In this document: in pieces, positions 50,384-59,696 of the stretch
Numbering within the stretch: position 1 is the stretch's first letter
Layout of the letters: each line of letters begins with the position of its first letter
From: Nocardioides kribbensis
GTDB lineage: Bacteria; Actinomycetota; Actinomycetes; Propionibacteriales; Nocardioidaceae
DNA length: 64,000 nt
Reading direction: 5' to 3'
NCBI RefSeq assembly: GCF_015070375.1
Contig: NZ_JADCLL010000001.1
Coordinates: 622,501 to 686,500, forward strand
Position numbers and translations under genes: made by a program
The notes under the pieces: generated by a model
Seen by the model: only the letters and a program-made list of their open reading frames with translations
What the model was told of the DNA's origin: nothing
Database searches by the model: none

Positions 50384-51805
50384 TCAGCGAGCGGCCGGGG
50401 TCGGGGCGAAGACGCCGGCGCCGGCGCCCTGGATCGAGGCGTCGAGCACCTCGATGGTGTGCGCCATGCCCATCGGGTGCCCGGAGCGCTCGATGGCCGA
50501 GGTGACCTGCATGAGGCAGCCGGGGTTGGCGGTCACCAGCACCTGGGCGCCGGTGGCGACGATGTTGGCGGCCTTGCGGTCGCCGAGCTCGCGGGCCGGC
50601 TCGGGGTTGATGATGTTGTAGATGCCCGCCGAGCCGCAGCACAGCTCGGCCTCCGCGATCTCCTTCAGCTCCAGGCCGGGGATGGCCTCGAGCAGGCGCC
50701 GCGGCTGCGCGCGCACGCCCTGGGCGTGGGAGAGGTGGCAGGCGTCGTGGTAGGCCACGCTCATCTCCAGCGGGTGGCGGGGGGCGACCGGTCCGAGCTC
50801 GTCGAGGATCTCGGAGACGTCGCGCACCTTGTCGGCGAAGGAGCGGGCGCGCTCGGCGTAGGCCGGGTCGTCGGCCAGCAGCGCGGCGTACTCCTTCATC
50901 GTCGAGCCGCAGCCGGCGGCGTTGACCACGACGTAGTCGACCCGGGCGACGTCGAAGGCGTCGACGAGGCGGCGGGCGTAGTCCTGCGCCTCCTCCTCGC
51001 GCCCGTTGTGGGCCGACAGGGCGCCGCAGCACCCCTGGGCCTGGGGCACCACGACGTCCATGCCCTCGGCGCGCAGCACGCGGGCGGTGGCGGAGTTGAC
51101 GCCGGGGAAGAAGGCGCCCTGCACGCAGCCGGTCAGCAGGCCGACGACGGCGCGGCGCTGCCCGATCGCGTCGATGTAGGGCGGCAGCGGCTCGGGGCGG
51201 CCCAGCCGCGGGGCGAGGCTCTCCATCGCGGCCAGCTGGGGCGACATCCGCTCCAGCAGGCCGGTGCGGCGCAGGGCACGGTCGAGGCCGGTGGCCTGCA
51301 TCGCGCGCAGCGGCCCGCGCATCAGCCGCAGCCGCCTGGGGTGCGGGAAGAGGGCGAAGATCAGCCCGCGCAGGGCCTTCTCCCCCGCGCTGCGCTCGTG
51401 GTGGCGCTCGACCTGGTTGCGGGTCTGCTCGATGAGGGTGTCGTACTGCACGCCCGAGGGGCACGCGGTCACGCAGGCCATGCAGCCCAGGCAGGCGTCC
51501 CAGTGCTCGACCATGGAGTCGGTCATCGGCTCGCCCTCGAGGCCCTGCTTCATGAGGTAGATCCGCCCGCGGGGGCTGTCCATCTCCTCGCCCCACAGCG
51601 CGTAGGTGGGGCACGTCGGCAGGCAGAAGCCGCAGTGCACGCAGTCGCCGATGAGGGCGGAGTCGGGCGGGTTGTGGTCGTCGAAGGCGCCGCCGGGGGC
51701 GGGCATGCCGAGGTCGACGATGCCGCCCATCTCCCCCAGGGTCTCGCCCTGCCGCGGGCGGGGGTCGCCCCCGGCGCGGGTGTCGTTGCTGGACGTGTCG
51801 GTCAT
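50384..51805 (-). CDS. glcF: Glycolate oxidase iron-sulfur subunit
   Basis: A 473-residue protein with two 4Fe-4S binding motifs, GDCVHCGFCLPTCPTYALWG (residues about 53-72) and ACLGCMACVTACPSGV (about 109-124), followed by two cysteine-rich CCG domains (QAQGCCGALSAHNG and EAELCCGSAGIYNI, with YHDACHLSHAQG). It passes electrons from the flavin subunits to the respiratory chain. Its ATG shares one base with the glcE stop (TGATG), so D, E and F are translationally coupled. The C-terminus RELGDRKAANIVATGAQVLV is typical of GlcF. Confidence 0.93.
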   Translation of the reverse strand: MTDTSSNDTRAGGDPRPRQGETLGEMGGIVDLGMPAPGGAFDDHNPPDSALIGDCVHCGFCLPTCPTYALWGEEMDSPRGRIYLMKQGLEGEPMTDSMVEHWDACLGCMACVTACPSGVQYDTLIEQTRNQVERHHERSAGEKALRGLIFALFPHPRRLRLMRGPLRAMQATGLDRALRRTGLLERMSPQLAAMESLAPRLGRPEPLPPYIDAIGQRRAVVGLLTGCVQGAFFPGVNSATARVLRAEGMDVVVPQAQGCCGALSAHNGREEEAQDYARRLVDAFDVARVDYVVVNAAGCGSTMKEYAALLADDPAYAERARSFADKVRDVSEILDELGPVAPRHPLEMSVAYHDACHLSHAQGVRAQPRRLLEAIPGLELKEIAEAELCCGSAGIYNIINPEPARELGDRKAANIVATGAQVLVTANPGCLMQVTSAIERSGHPMGMAHTIEVLDASIQGAGAGVFAPTPAAR

Positions 51806-53082
51806 CAGATGCCTCCCACGAAGCGGCCCGGCGCGAGCCGGTGGTCAGGGTCGAGCTGGTCCTTCACGCGGCGCATGAGGTCGAGCGCCGGCACCGGTCC
51901 CCACACGTCGAGACCGGCCTTGAGGTGGGCCGGGGCGTCGACGACGACGGTGCTGCCGCCGCGGGCGGTGGTGGCGCGGCGCAGGCCCTCGACGGCGGCG
52001 CGTGCCTCCTCGGCACCGGTGCCGGGCGGCAGCGCGGCGTAGACGACGCCCGCGCCGGCCGAGCCGCGCACGCGGGCCCCGGCGCGCTCGGCCGCGCCGA
52101 GCACGTCGGCGAGGCCGGAGAGCGCGAAGGTGCACTTGAGGGCCAGGGAGCGCTCGTCGCCGCGCGCCGCGGTGTCCCAGGGGTACGCCGCGCCCGCGGC
52201 CGGGGCGTCGGTCGACTCCGAGGCCGCGGCGCCGAGCAGGCCGCGCACGGTGGCCGCCCGGGCGGCGACGCCGTCCTCGCGGCCCTCGAGGAGCACGCTC
52301 ACGACGCCGCCGGTGCCCTGCGCGTCGCGGGGCCACTCGACCTCGATCGCGCCGGGCACGGCCTGGGCGTGGAGCACGGCCTGCGTCAGGCGCTGCGCCT
52401 CGGCCGGGGTGGCGGCCGGGGCGCTGACCCAGGTGTGGGCCGCCGGACGCGGGTGGAGCCGGAAGGTCGCGTCGACGACGACCGCGAGGGTGCCCACGGA
52501 GCCGATGAGCAGCTTGCCGAGGTCGTAGCCCGCGACGTTCTTCACCACGCGGCCGCCGGCCTTGGCCACGACGCCGTCGGCGCGCACCACGGTGACGCCG
52601 ATGAGCAGGTCGCGGGCGCTGCCGACGGCGACGCGTCCGGGGCCGCTGGTGTTGGTGGCCAGCAGCCCGCCGATGCTGGTGCCGGGCACGGTCTCGTCGA
52701 GGGCCAGGCGCTGGTCGGCGGAGCCGGCCACCTCCTGCACGGCGCTGAGCCGGGCCCCGGCCTGCGCGGCGACGATGAGGTCGCCGGCCTGGTGGTCGAG
52801 CACGGCGTCGAGGCCCGCGAGGTCGAGGAGGACGTCGGCGCGGGTGGGCGGGGCCCCCCAGGTGAGCTTGGTGCCGCGGCCCCGCGGCACGACGACCAGG
52901 TCGTGGGCGGTGGCCACGCGCATCACCTCGGCCACCTGCGCGACGTCGGTGGGTCGGGCCACGAGGCCGGGGCGCACGCCGTCGACGTCGTCGTGCCCGT
53001 CGCGCCCGTCGGGGTCGGCCACCGCGGCGCAGGCCGAGGCCAGGGCCTCGCGGGCCGTGGTGTCGAGGGTGGGGGCGCTCAT
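51805..53082 (-). CDS. glcE: Glycolate oxidase FAD-binding subunit
   Basis: A 425-residue FAD-linked subunit with a PCMH-type domain: VRPGLVARPTDVAQVAEVMR, VVVPRGRGTKLTWG and GTSIGGLLATNTSGPGRVAV, then GRVVKNVAGYDLGKLLIGS. It lacks the long C-terminal region of GlcD, as expected for GlcE. It complexes with GlcD and GlcF to oxidise glycolate to glyoxylate. The ATG at 53082 shares one base with the glcD stop (TGATG); the longer ORF would run into glcD. Start supported by AGGTGTTC upstream within glcD. Confidence 0.9.
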   Translation of the reverse strand: MSAPTLDTTAREALASACAAVADPDGRDGHDDVDGVRPGLVARPTDVAQVAEVMRVATAHDLVVVPRGRGTKLTWGAPPTRADVLLDLAGLDAVLDHQAGDLIVAAQAGARLSAVQEVAGSADQRLALDETVPGTSIGGLLATNTSGPGRVAVGSARDLLIGVTVVRADGVVAKAGGRVVKNVAGYDLGKLLIGSVGTLAVVVDATFRLHPRPAAHTWVSAPAATPAEAQRLTQAVLHAQAVPGAIEVEWPRDAQGTGGVVSVLLEGREDGVAARAATVRGLLGAAASESTDAPAAGAAYPWDTAARGDERSLALKCTFALSGLADVLGAAERAGARVRGSAGAGVVYAALPPGTGAEEARAAVEGLRRATTARGGSTVVVDAPAHLKAGLDVWGPVPALDLMRRVKDQLDPDHRLAPGRFVGGI

Positions 53083-54581
53083 CAGAACACCTCCGCGAGG
53101 CCGGCGTCCTGCAGCGGGTGGGCGCCCTTGTGGCGTCCGGGCACCTCGCCGCACAGCCGCGGGGTCGGGAAGACCTTGCCGGGGTTGGAGATGTTCTGCG
53201 GGTCGAAGGCGCAGCGCACCATCTGCATGGTGTCGAGGTCCTCGTCGGTGTACATCCGCGGCATGTACTTGGCCTTGTCCATGCCCACGCCGTGCTCACC
53301 GGTGATGGAGCCACCGTGCTGGATGCAGAGGTCGAGGATGGCGCCGCTGACCTCCTCGGCGGCCTCGCCGGCGCCCTCGACGGCGTCGTCGAAGAGCACG
53401 AGGGGGTGGAGGTTGCCGTCACCGGCGTGGAAGACGTTGGCCACGCGCACGCCCGAGGAGGCCGAGAGCTCGGCGATCGCGGTGAGCACCTCCGGCAGGG
53501 CGGTGCGCGGGATGACGCCGTCCTGGACGATGTAGTCGGGGCTGATGCGGCCCACGGCCGCGAAGGCGGACTTACGGCCCTTCCAGATCAGGGCGCGGTC
53601 GGTGGGGTCGGTGGCTAGGCGCTGCTCGAAGGCGCCGTTCTCGGCGCAGAAGCGCTCGACCTCGGCGTACTCCGCCTCGACCTCGCCCGAGGCGCCGTCG
53701 AGCTCGATGACGAGCACGGCGCCGGCGCCCTCGGGGTAGCCGCAGTGGGTGGCGGCCTCGGCGGCCTCGATGGCCAGCGCGTCCATCATCTCGATCGCTG
53801 CGGGCACGATGCCCGCGGAGATGATGGCCGAGGTGGCGGCGCCCGCCTGGTCGGTGGTCGCGAAACCGACCAGGATCGTCCGCACCTCCTCGGGCAGCCG
53901 GGTCAGCCGCACCGTGGTGGAGGTGACCACACCGAGGGTGCCCTCGGAGCCGACGACGGCGCCGAGCAGGTCGTAGCCGGGCGTGTCGGGAGCGTCGCCG
54001 CCCAGCGCCACGACGTCACCGTCGGAGGTGACGAAGTCGGCGCCGACGACGTGGTTGGTGGTGAAGCCGTACTTCAGGCAGTGCGCCCCGCCGGAGTTCT
54101 CCGCGACGTTGCCGCCGATGGAGCAGATCTGCTGGCTGGAGGGGTCGGGGGCGTAGTAGTACCCGTGGGGGGTGGCGGCGCGGGTGACGTCGAGGTTGAT
54201 CACGCCGGGGTCGACCACGGCGCGCTGGTCCTCGGGGCGCATCTGGGTGATGGAGCGCATCCGGGAGGTCACGACCAGGACGCCCTCGGCGTGCGGCAGC
54301 GCGCCGCCGGACAGGCCGGTGCCGGAGCCGCGGGCGACGTAGGGCACCCGGTGCTCGGCGCAGGCACGGACGACGGCGGCCAGCTGGGCGGTGTCCTCGG
54401 GCATGACCACGAGCGCCGGGGTGACGCGGTAGTGCGCCAGGCCGTCGCACTCGTAGGTGCGCAGCCGGGCGTGGTCGCTGATCACCCCGTCGGCGGGCAG
54501 CAGCCGGCGCGCCACCTCGGCGACGGCCTCGATCCCCGCCGCCGTGGCCGCGGTGGGCCCGGGCTCCGTGGTCGTCGTCAT
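53082..54581 (-). CDS. glcD: Glycolate oxidase catalytic FAD subunit
   Basis: A 499-residue FAD-linked oxidase: PCMH FAD domain with YVARGSGTGLSGGALPHAEG and SIGGNVAENSGGAHCLKYG, and a C-terminal FAD_oxidase_C domain with NVFHAGDGNLHPLVLFD and SITGEHGVGMDKAKYMPRMY, where the His and Asp/Glu residues form the metal and substrate site. It oxidises glycolate (and often D-lactate) to the 2-oxoacid. First gene of the glcDEF unit; 97 bases after glcG. The ATG at 54581 is taken because AGGACGA lies just upstream; the longer ORF is Pro-rich and unlikely. Confidence 0.93.
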   Translation of the reverse strand: MTTTTEPGPTAATAAGIEAVAEVARRLLPADGVISDHARLRTYECDGLAHYRVTPALVVMPEDTAQLAAVVRACAEHRVPYVARGSGTGLSGGALPHAEGVLVVTSRMRSITQMRPEDQRAVVDPGVINLDVTRAATPHGYYYAPDPSSQQICSIGGNVAENSGGAHCLKYGFTTNHVVGADFVTSDGDVVALGGDAPDTPGYDLLGAVVGSEGTLGVVTSTTVRLTRLPEEVRTILVGFATTDQAGAATSAIISAGIVPAAIEMMDALAIEAAEAATHCGYPEGAGAVLVIELDGASGEVEAEYAEVERFCAENGAFEQRLATDPTDRALIWKGRKSAFAAVGRISPDYIVQDGVIPRTALPEVLTAIAELSASSGVRVANVFHAGDGNLHPLVLFDDAVEGAGEAAEEVSGAILDLCIQHGGSITGEHGVGMDKAKYMPRMYTDEDLDTMQMVRCAFDPQNISNPGKVFPTPRLCGEVPGRHKGAHPLQDAGLAEVF

Positions 54582-54678
54582 CGTTCGTCCTCCGTGCTCG
54601 TGTGCCTGCTGGGGGGTGCCTGCTGGGTGCCGCTGTGGGGTGGGCCGGGGTGGGCCGGGCGCCGGTGCGCCGGCGACC

Positions 54679-55107
54679 TCAGTCGGGCTGGGCGGTGAGG
54701 CCCGCACCCTCGATGCCGGCGACCGCGGCGGCCTCGTCGTTGTCGGAGGTGTCGCCGGTGACCCCGACGGCGCCCAGGAGCGCGCCGTCGGCGTCGCGCA
54801 CGAGCACCCCGCCGGGCACGGGCACGAGCGCCCCGCCGACCGCGGAGGTGACCGCGGCGACGAAGTAGGCCTGCTGCTCGGCGCGCGCCATGATCGAGCG
54901 CGAGCCCATGCCCAGGGCCAGGGCGCCGTGGGCCTTGCCGAAGCCGATCTCGAAGCGGCCCATCGAGGAGCCGTCCTCGCGCTCGACGGCGACCACGTGG
55001 CCGCCGTCGTCGAGCACGACGACGGTCATCGGCTTGAAGCCGGCCTCGGCGGCGTGCGCGCGGGTGCCGGCGACGATGCGGCGGGCGGTGTCCAGGTCCA
55101 GGCTCAT
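54679..55107 (-). CDS. glcG: GlcG/HbpS family protein
   Basis: A 142-residue GlcG/HbpS domain: [60 protein letters not shown] and [20 protein letters not shown] followed by [14 protein letters not shown]. The family includes E. coli GlcG of the glycolate operon (function unclear) and the heme-binding HbpS of Streptomyces. Its ATG overlaps the malate synthase stop (ATGA) and GGAGAG precedes it. A helper role in glycolate oxidation or cofactor handling is inferred from context. Confidence 0.88.
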   Translation of the reverse strand: MSLDLDTARRIVAGTRAHAAEAGFKPMTVVVLDDGGHVVAVEREDGSSMGRFEIGFGKAHGALALGMGSRSIMARAEQQAYFVAAVTSAVGGALVPVPGGVLVRDADGALLGAVGVTGDTSDNDEAAAVAGIEGAGLTAQPD

Positions 55108-57335
55108 CGAGTGCTCTCCTGCGTCGTGGGGGTGTCGGCCTGCGCCTTCCGGGCGGCGCGGCGGTGGTGGAGGATCGGCTCGGTGTAGCCGCTGGGCTGG
55201 GCCAGGCCCTCGGTGACCAGCTCGCGCGCGGCGAGGAAGGCCTCGCCGTCGAAGGCCGGCGCCATCGGCGTGTAGGTCGGGTCGGAGGCGTTCTGCTCGT
55301 CGACCACGGCGGCCATGCGGCGCAGGGTCTCGTCGACCTGCTCGGCGCTGACCACCCCGTGGTGCAGCCAGTTGGCGACGTGCTGGGCGGAGATCCGGCA
55401 GGTGGCGCGGTCCTCCATCAGCGGCTCGCCGGTGATGTCGGGCACCTTGGAGCAGCCGACGCCGGCGTCGACCCAGCGCACGACGTAGCCCAGGAGGCTC
55501 TGGATGTTGTTGTCGATCTCGGCCTGGCGGTCCTCCGCGCTCCAGCCGGTGGGGTCGCCGAGGGGCACGGTGAGCAGGTCGGCGCGGCTGGAGCGGCGGC
55601 CGCCGGCGCGCAGCTCCTCCTGGCGGGCGCGCACGTCGACCTGGTGGTAGTGCAGGGCGTGGAGGGTGGCGGCGGTCGGCGAGGGCACCCAGGCGCAGCT
55701 CGCGCCGGCCTGCGGGTGACCCACCTTGGCCTCGAGCATCGCCGCCAGGCTGTCGGGGGCGGCCCACATGCCCTTGCCGATCTGGCCGTGGCCGAGCAGG
55801 CCGCACTCCAGGCCGACGTCGACGTTGTTGTCCTCGTAGGCCTTGATCCAGGTCTCGCCCTTCATGTCGTTCTTGCGCACGACGGGCCCGGCGAGCATCG
55901 AGGTGTGGATCTCGTCGCCGGTGCGGTCGAGGAAGCCGGTGTTGATGAAGACCACGCGCTCGCGGGCGACCTCGATGCAGGCCTTGAGGTTGAGGGTGGT
56001 GCGCCGCTCCTCGTCCATGATGCCGACCTTGATGGTCAGCGGCTCGAGGCCGAGCACGCGCTCGACGCGCTCGAAGAGGTCGACGGTCAGGCGCACCTCG
56101 TCGGGTCCGTGCATCTTCGGCTTCACGACGTACATCGAGCCGGTGCGGGAGTTGGCCAGCTGCGACTGCCCGCGCAGGTCGCGCATGCTGCCGACCGCGC
56201 AGACCAGGGCGTCGAGGATGCCCTCGGGCACCTCGCGGCCCTCGCGGTCGAGCACGGCGTCGGAGGTCATCAGGTGTCCGACCTGGCGGATGAAGAGCAG
56301 CGAGCGGCCCGGCAGCACGACCTCGCCGCCGTCGGGCCCGGTGTAGGTGCGGTCGGGGTTCATGGCGCGGGTGAAGGTGCGCCCGCCCTTGGTGACCTCC
56401 TCGGCCAGGGTGCCGTCCATCAGCCGCATCCAGTTGCGGTAGCCGACGACCTTGTCCTCGGCGTCGACCGCGGCCACGGAGTCCTCGAGGTCCATGATCG
56501 TGGAGACCGCCGACTCCAGCAGCAGGTCCTTGACGCCGGCCCGGTCGGTCGCGCCGACGGCGTCCTGGGCGTCGACCTGGATCTCCACGTGGAGGCCGTG
56601 GTGCACCAGCAGGACGGCCTCGGGTGCCGAGGCCTCACCGCGGTGGCCGACCAGCTGGGCCGGCTCGGCCAGGCGGAGCACCTCGCCGCCGCCGACGGTG
56701 ACGGCCAGCCCGTCGCCGTCCACGGCGTAGGAGGTGGCGTCGACGTGCGACCCGCCGGCGAGGGGGAAGTGCGCGTCGAGCAGGGCGCGACCGCGGGCGA
56801 TGACCTCGTCGCCGCGCACGGTGTTGTACTCCTCGCCCGGGGCGAGGTCGCCCTCGCGGGGGACGGCGTCGCTGCCGTACAGGGCGTCGTAGAGGGAGCC
56901 CCAGCGGGCGTTGACGGCGTTGGTGGCGAAGCGGGCGTTGAGCAGCGGCACGACCAGCTGGGGACCGGCGGTGAGCGCGACCTCGTCGTCGACGCCGGAG
57001 GTGGTCACCTCGACCGTCTCGGGCTCGGGCAGCAGGTAGCCGATCTCGGTGAGGAAGGCGGTGTAGGCCTCGGCGTCGGGGGTGCCGGGGTGGTCGCGGT
57101 GCCACTGGTCGACCTGCGCCTGCAGCTCGTCGCGGCGCGCGAGGAGCTCGCGGGTGCGGGGGGCCAGCTCGTGGACGACCTCGCCGGCGCCCTCCCAGAA
57201 CGCGTCGGGGTCGACCCCGGCCGCCGGCAGCGCCTCCTCGGTGAGGAACCGGTGGAGGCTCTCGGCGACGCTGAGGCCGCCGACCTCGACCCGTCCGTCC
57301 CGGTGTCCCGTCTGCCCGCTGGTCTCGTCCGCCAT
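55104..57335 (-). CDS. glcB: Malate synthase G
   Basis: A 743-residue enzyme that condenses glyoxylate with acetyl-CoA to malate. Length fits the G isoform. Visible blocks: [39 protein letters not shown] with the Mg2+-site acid, [52 protein letters not shown] and [18 protein letters not shown], plus [20 protein letters not shown]. The catalytic Asp near the C-terminus lies in VSAEQV-adjacent sequence. First gene of the glycolate run; it diverges from an IclR-type regulator, with an IclR-like palindrome between. Confidence 0.95.
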   Translation of the reverse strand: MADETSGQTGHRDGRVEVGGLSVAESLHRFLTEEALPAAGVDPDAFWEGAGEVVHELAPRTRELLARRDELQAQVDQWHRDHPGTPDAEAYTAFLTEIGYLLPEPETVEVTTSGVDDEVALTAGPQLVVPLLNARFATNAVNARWGSLYDALYGSDAVPREGDLAPGEEYNTVRGDEVIARGRALLDAHFPLAGGSHVDATSYAVDGDGLAVTVGGGEVLRLAEPAQLVGHRGEASAPEAVLLVHHGLHVEIQVDAQDAVGATDRAGVKDLLLESAVSTIMDLEDSVAAVDAEDKVVGYRNWMRLMDGTLAEEVTKGGRTFTRAMNPDRTYTGPDGGEVVLPGRSLLFIRQVGHLMTSDAVLDREGREVPEGILDALVCAVGSMRDLRGQSQLANSRTGSMYVVKPKMHGPDEVRLTVDLFERVERVLGLEPLTIKVGIMDEERRTTLNLKACIEVARERVVFINTGFLDRTGDEIHTSMLAGPVVRKNDMKGETWIKAYEDNNVDVGLECGLLGHGQIGKGMWAAPDSLAAMLEAKVGHPQAGASCAWVPSPTAATLHALHYHQVDVRARQEELRAGGRRSSRADLLTVPLGDPTGWSAEDRQAEIDNNIQSLLGYVVRWVDAGVGCSKVPDITGEPLMEDRATCRISAQHVANWLHHGVVSAEQVDETLRRMAAVVDEQNASDPTYTPMAPAFDGEAFLAARELVTEGLAQPSGYTEPILHHRRAARKAQADTPTTQESTR

Positions 57336-57394
57336 GCCGCTCCCTCGTCGTCCGTCTCGCCGGAGTGCCCGGGTGAGAGCACTCTTGTCAGTTT

Positions 57395-57409
57395 TTCCGC
57401 ATTGTGGAA
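57395..57409. promoter_or_regulatory. Putative IclR-type operator between glcB and its regulator
   Basis: TTCCGCATTGTGGAA is an imperfect palindrome with TTCC/GGAA ends, the pattern used by IclR/AllR family regulators. It lies 60 bases upstream of glcB and about 70 upstream of the regulator start, in the only AT-rich spot of the region, so it can control both. Confidence 0.6.
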
Positions 57410-57477
57410 CGCTTGGTTCTCATCACGAAACTAGGCAGTGCGCCTGTGTGATGTCAACCACCCGGAGGGAGACCGTC

Positions 57478-58299
57478 GTGGCGGCACCGGAGGCTCGCGC
57501 GCAGCAGGACCCGCAGCGGGACGCGCAGCAAGACGCGCAGCAAGACCCGCAGTCGGGCAAGCAGGGCGGGGTGCAGTCGGTGCACCGGGCCCTGGACCTG
57601 CTCGAGGTCGTGGCGGGTCGCGGCGGGCACCTGACCATCGGCGAGATCGCCGCCGCCACCGACCTGCCCGTGCCCACGACGCACCGCCTCCTGCGCACGC
57701 TGGTCGACCGCGGCTACATGCGCCAGATGCCCAACCGCCGCTACGCGCTCGGCTTCCGCCTCGTGCCCCTCGGCGCCACCGCCGGCTCCACCGTCGGCGT
57801 CGACACCGAGGGCGTGCTCTCCGGGCTCGTCGACGCCCTGGGCGAGACCGCCAACCTCGCCGTGCTCTCCGGCTCCCGCGCGCAGTACGTCGCTCAGGTG
57901 CCCTCGCGCCACACCATGCGGATGTTCACCGAGGTCGGTCGCCAGGTCGACCTGCACTCCACCGGGGTCGGCAAGGCCCTGCTGGCCCAGCTCGACGACG
58001 ACCGGGCACTGGAGCACGTGCGACGCGTGGGCCTGGCCCCGCAGACCGAGCACACACTGGCCACCGAGGCCGACCTGCTGGCCGACCTCGCCCTGGTGCG
58101 CGAGCGCGGCTACGCCCTCGACGAGCAGGAGCAGGAGGCCGGGGTGCGCTGCGTCGCCGTCGCGGTCGGTCCCGGACCCACCTCGTGGATGGCGGTGTCG
58201 GTGTCGGGGCCGCTGACCCGGATGACCGACGACCTCGTCGCCCGCGCCGTGCCGCTGCTCCACGCCGCCGGGCGCCGCCTGCACTCCCCCGCCACCTGA
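57478..58299 (+). CDS. IclR-family transcriptional regulator of the glycolate/glyoxylate genes
   Basis: A 273-residue regulator: Gln/Ala/Asp-rich leader, an N-terminal winged HTH (SVHRALDLLEVVAGRGGHLT, IGEIAAATDLPVPTTHRLLR, LVDRGYMRQM) and the IclR effector domain (LVDALGETANLAVLSGSRAQ, TEVGRQVDLHSTGVGKALLA, GVRCVAVAVG). Family members often sense glyoxylate or pyruvate and repress glyoxylate genes; its divergent position to glcB supports that here. GTG at 57478 is preferred because GGAGGGA stands 7 bases upstream; an in-frame ATG at 57451 is the alternative. The next gene follows after 62 bases. Confidence 0.88.
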   Translation: MAAPEARAQQDPQRDAQQDAQQDPQSGKQGGVQSVHRALDLLEVVAGRGGHLTIGEIAAATDLPVPTTHRLLRTLVDRGYMRQMPNRRYALGFRLVPLGATAGSTVGVDTEGVLSGLVDALGETANLAVLSGSRAQYVAQVPSRHTMRMFTEVGRQVDLHSTGVGKALLAQLDDDRALEHVRRVGLAPQTEHTLATEADLLADLALVRERGYALDEQEQEAGVRCVAVAVGPGPTSWMAVSVSGPLTRMTDDLVARAVPLLHAAGRRLHSPAT

Positions 58300-58361
58300 C
58301 CCGCCGCCCGACCCGCTACCTGACCCGCCACCCGACCCACCACGTGACCCAGGAGACCCCG

Positions 58362-59042
58362 GTGTCCCTCCCCCCGCTCCCCGCCCTCGTGGTCCTCGAC
58401 GTCAACGAGACGCTGTCCGACCTCTCCCCGCTCGGCGCGGCGTTCGCCGCGGCCGGGCTGCAGGAGCACGAGGCCGAGCCGTGGTTCGCGGGCCTGCTGC
58501 GCGACGCCTTCGCCCTCACCGCCGCCGGGGCGCACCCGTCGTTCGGCGAGCTGGCCCGCGAGTCGCTGCTGGTGCGCGCCCACGGCCGGGTCGCCGACCC
58601 CGACGCGACGGCCGAGCAGGTGCTGGAGGCGGTGCGCGGACTCCCGCCGCACCCCGACGTGGCCGACGGGATCCGCGCCCTCACCGCCCTCGGCACCCGG
58701 GTCGTCACCCTGAGCAACGGCCCCGCCGCGACCGCCGAGGCCCTGCTCGGGCGCGCCGGTGTGGCCGACCTGGTCGAGCGCACGCTGTCGGTCGACGACG
58801 CCCCCGCCTGGAAGCCCGACCGCCGCTCCTACCTCCACGCCCTCGACGCCTGCGGTGTCGGCGACGCCGGCGAGGCCCTGCTCGCGGCGGTGCACCCGTG
58901 GGACGTCGACGGCGCCCGGCGCGCGGGGCTGCGCACGGCGTGGGTCGACCGCCGCGGATCGCGCTACCCGGCGTACGCCGCTCCCGCCGACCTCACCGTC
59001 ACCTCACTGGTGGACCTCGCCGACCGCCTGCGGGCGCGCTGA
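58362..59042 (+). CDS. HAD-superfamily hydrolase, haloacid dehalogenase type II-like
   Basis: A 226-residue HAD protein: motif I VVLDVNETLSDLSPLGAAF with nucleophile Asp, motif II TLSNGPAATAEALLGRAG, a Lys in APAWKPDRRSYLHAL and motif III AAVHPWDVDGARRAGLRTAW. S-N-G and K-P-D match L-2-haloacid dehalogenases, but the motif I (DVNETL instead of DAYGTL) and the missing Asn in motif III argue that dehalogenation is not certain; phosphatase activity on a small metabolite is possible. GTG start with AGGAGA upstream. Downstream of the IclR gene, possibly cotranscribed. Confidence 0.75.
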   Translation: MSLPPLPALVVLDVNETLSDLSPLGAAFAAAGLQEHEAEPWFAGLLRDAFALTAAGAHPSFGELARESLLVRAHGRVADPDATAEQVLEAVRGLPPHPDVADGIRALTALGTRVVTLSNGPAATAEALLGRAGVADLVERTLSVDDAPAWKPDRRSYLHALDACGVGDAGEALLAAVHPWDVDGARRAGLRTAWVDRRGSRYPAYAAPADLTVTSLVDLADRLRAR

Positions 59043-59067
59043 CGCCTCGCCGGGCCGGCGCGACCGG

Positions 59068-59592
59068 CTACTCCCCCGGTGCCGGCGCGCCGGCGCCGAG
59101 GGTCACCAGCACAGTGCTGCTGCCGGTGTCCTCGACGGTGGTCACGACCGCGTCGACCACGGCGGCGGACGCGACGTCGTCGGGCAGCTCGAGCGGGCTG
59201 GGGTTCGGTCCGAGGTCGGCGGTGCACAGCTGCCCCTTCGGCACCGTGGCGTCGACGTCGACCTCCAGGGTGTCGGAGTCGAGCGCGCGCACGGCGGTGA
59301 CCTCGGCCGGGCAGCCGCTGCTGCCGTAGGTCGTGAGCACCAGGGCGTCGCCGTCGAGGGTCAGCTCCGGGTCGAGCTCACCGGCCGGGGGCGCGTCGAC
59401 CTCGACCTGCTCGGGGACCTGCTCGGGGACCTCTCCCGGCTCCGGCGTCGTGCCGGCCGTGGTCGACGGGGCCGGAGCCGGGTCGGTGGCCTGCTCGCTC
59501 CCCTCGCCGCCGCACCCGGCCAGCAGGCCGGCGGCGGCGAGGGCGGCCAGGGCCGCGATCGGACGGGGGACGGTGGCGCGGGTGCGGGTCAT
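59068..59592 (-). CDS. Small hypothetical lipoprotein
   Basis: A 174-residue protein with lipobox LAALAAAGLLAGCGGEGSEQ, a Pro/Thr/Glu linker (EVPEQVPEQVEVD), and a beta-rich domain with two Cys (SSGCPAEVTAVRAL and KGQLCTADLGPNPS) that probably form a disulfide. No known enzyme motif. Attached to the outer face of the membrane. Convergent with the HAD gene. ATG at 59592 with GAGGAGAGC upstream. Function unknown. Confidence 0.7.
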   Translation of the reverse strand: MTRTRATVPRPIAALAALAAAGLLAGCGGEGSEQATDPAPAPSTTAGTTPEPGEVPEQVPEQVEVDAPPAGELDPELTLDGDALVLTTYGSSGCPAEVTAVRALDSDTLEVDVDATVPKGQLCTADLGPNPSPLELPDDVASAAVVDAVVTTVEDTGSSTVLVTLGAGAPAPGE

Positions 59593-59696
59593 CGCTCTCC
59601 TCGAGTAGGGCGTGGTCGCCAGCCTCTCCGACGCGGCCGCCCCCGGGTCGGTTCCCACGCCGCCCCGGCCCTGCGGGGGCCCGTCCGCCCGCCGCC

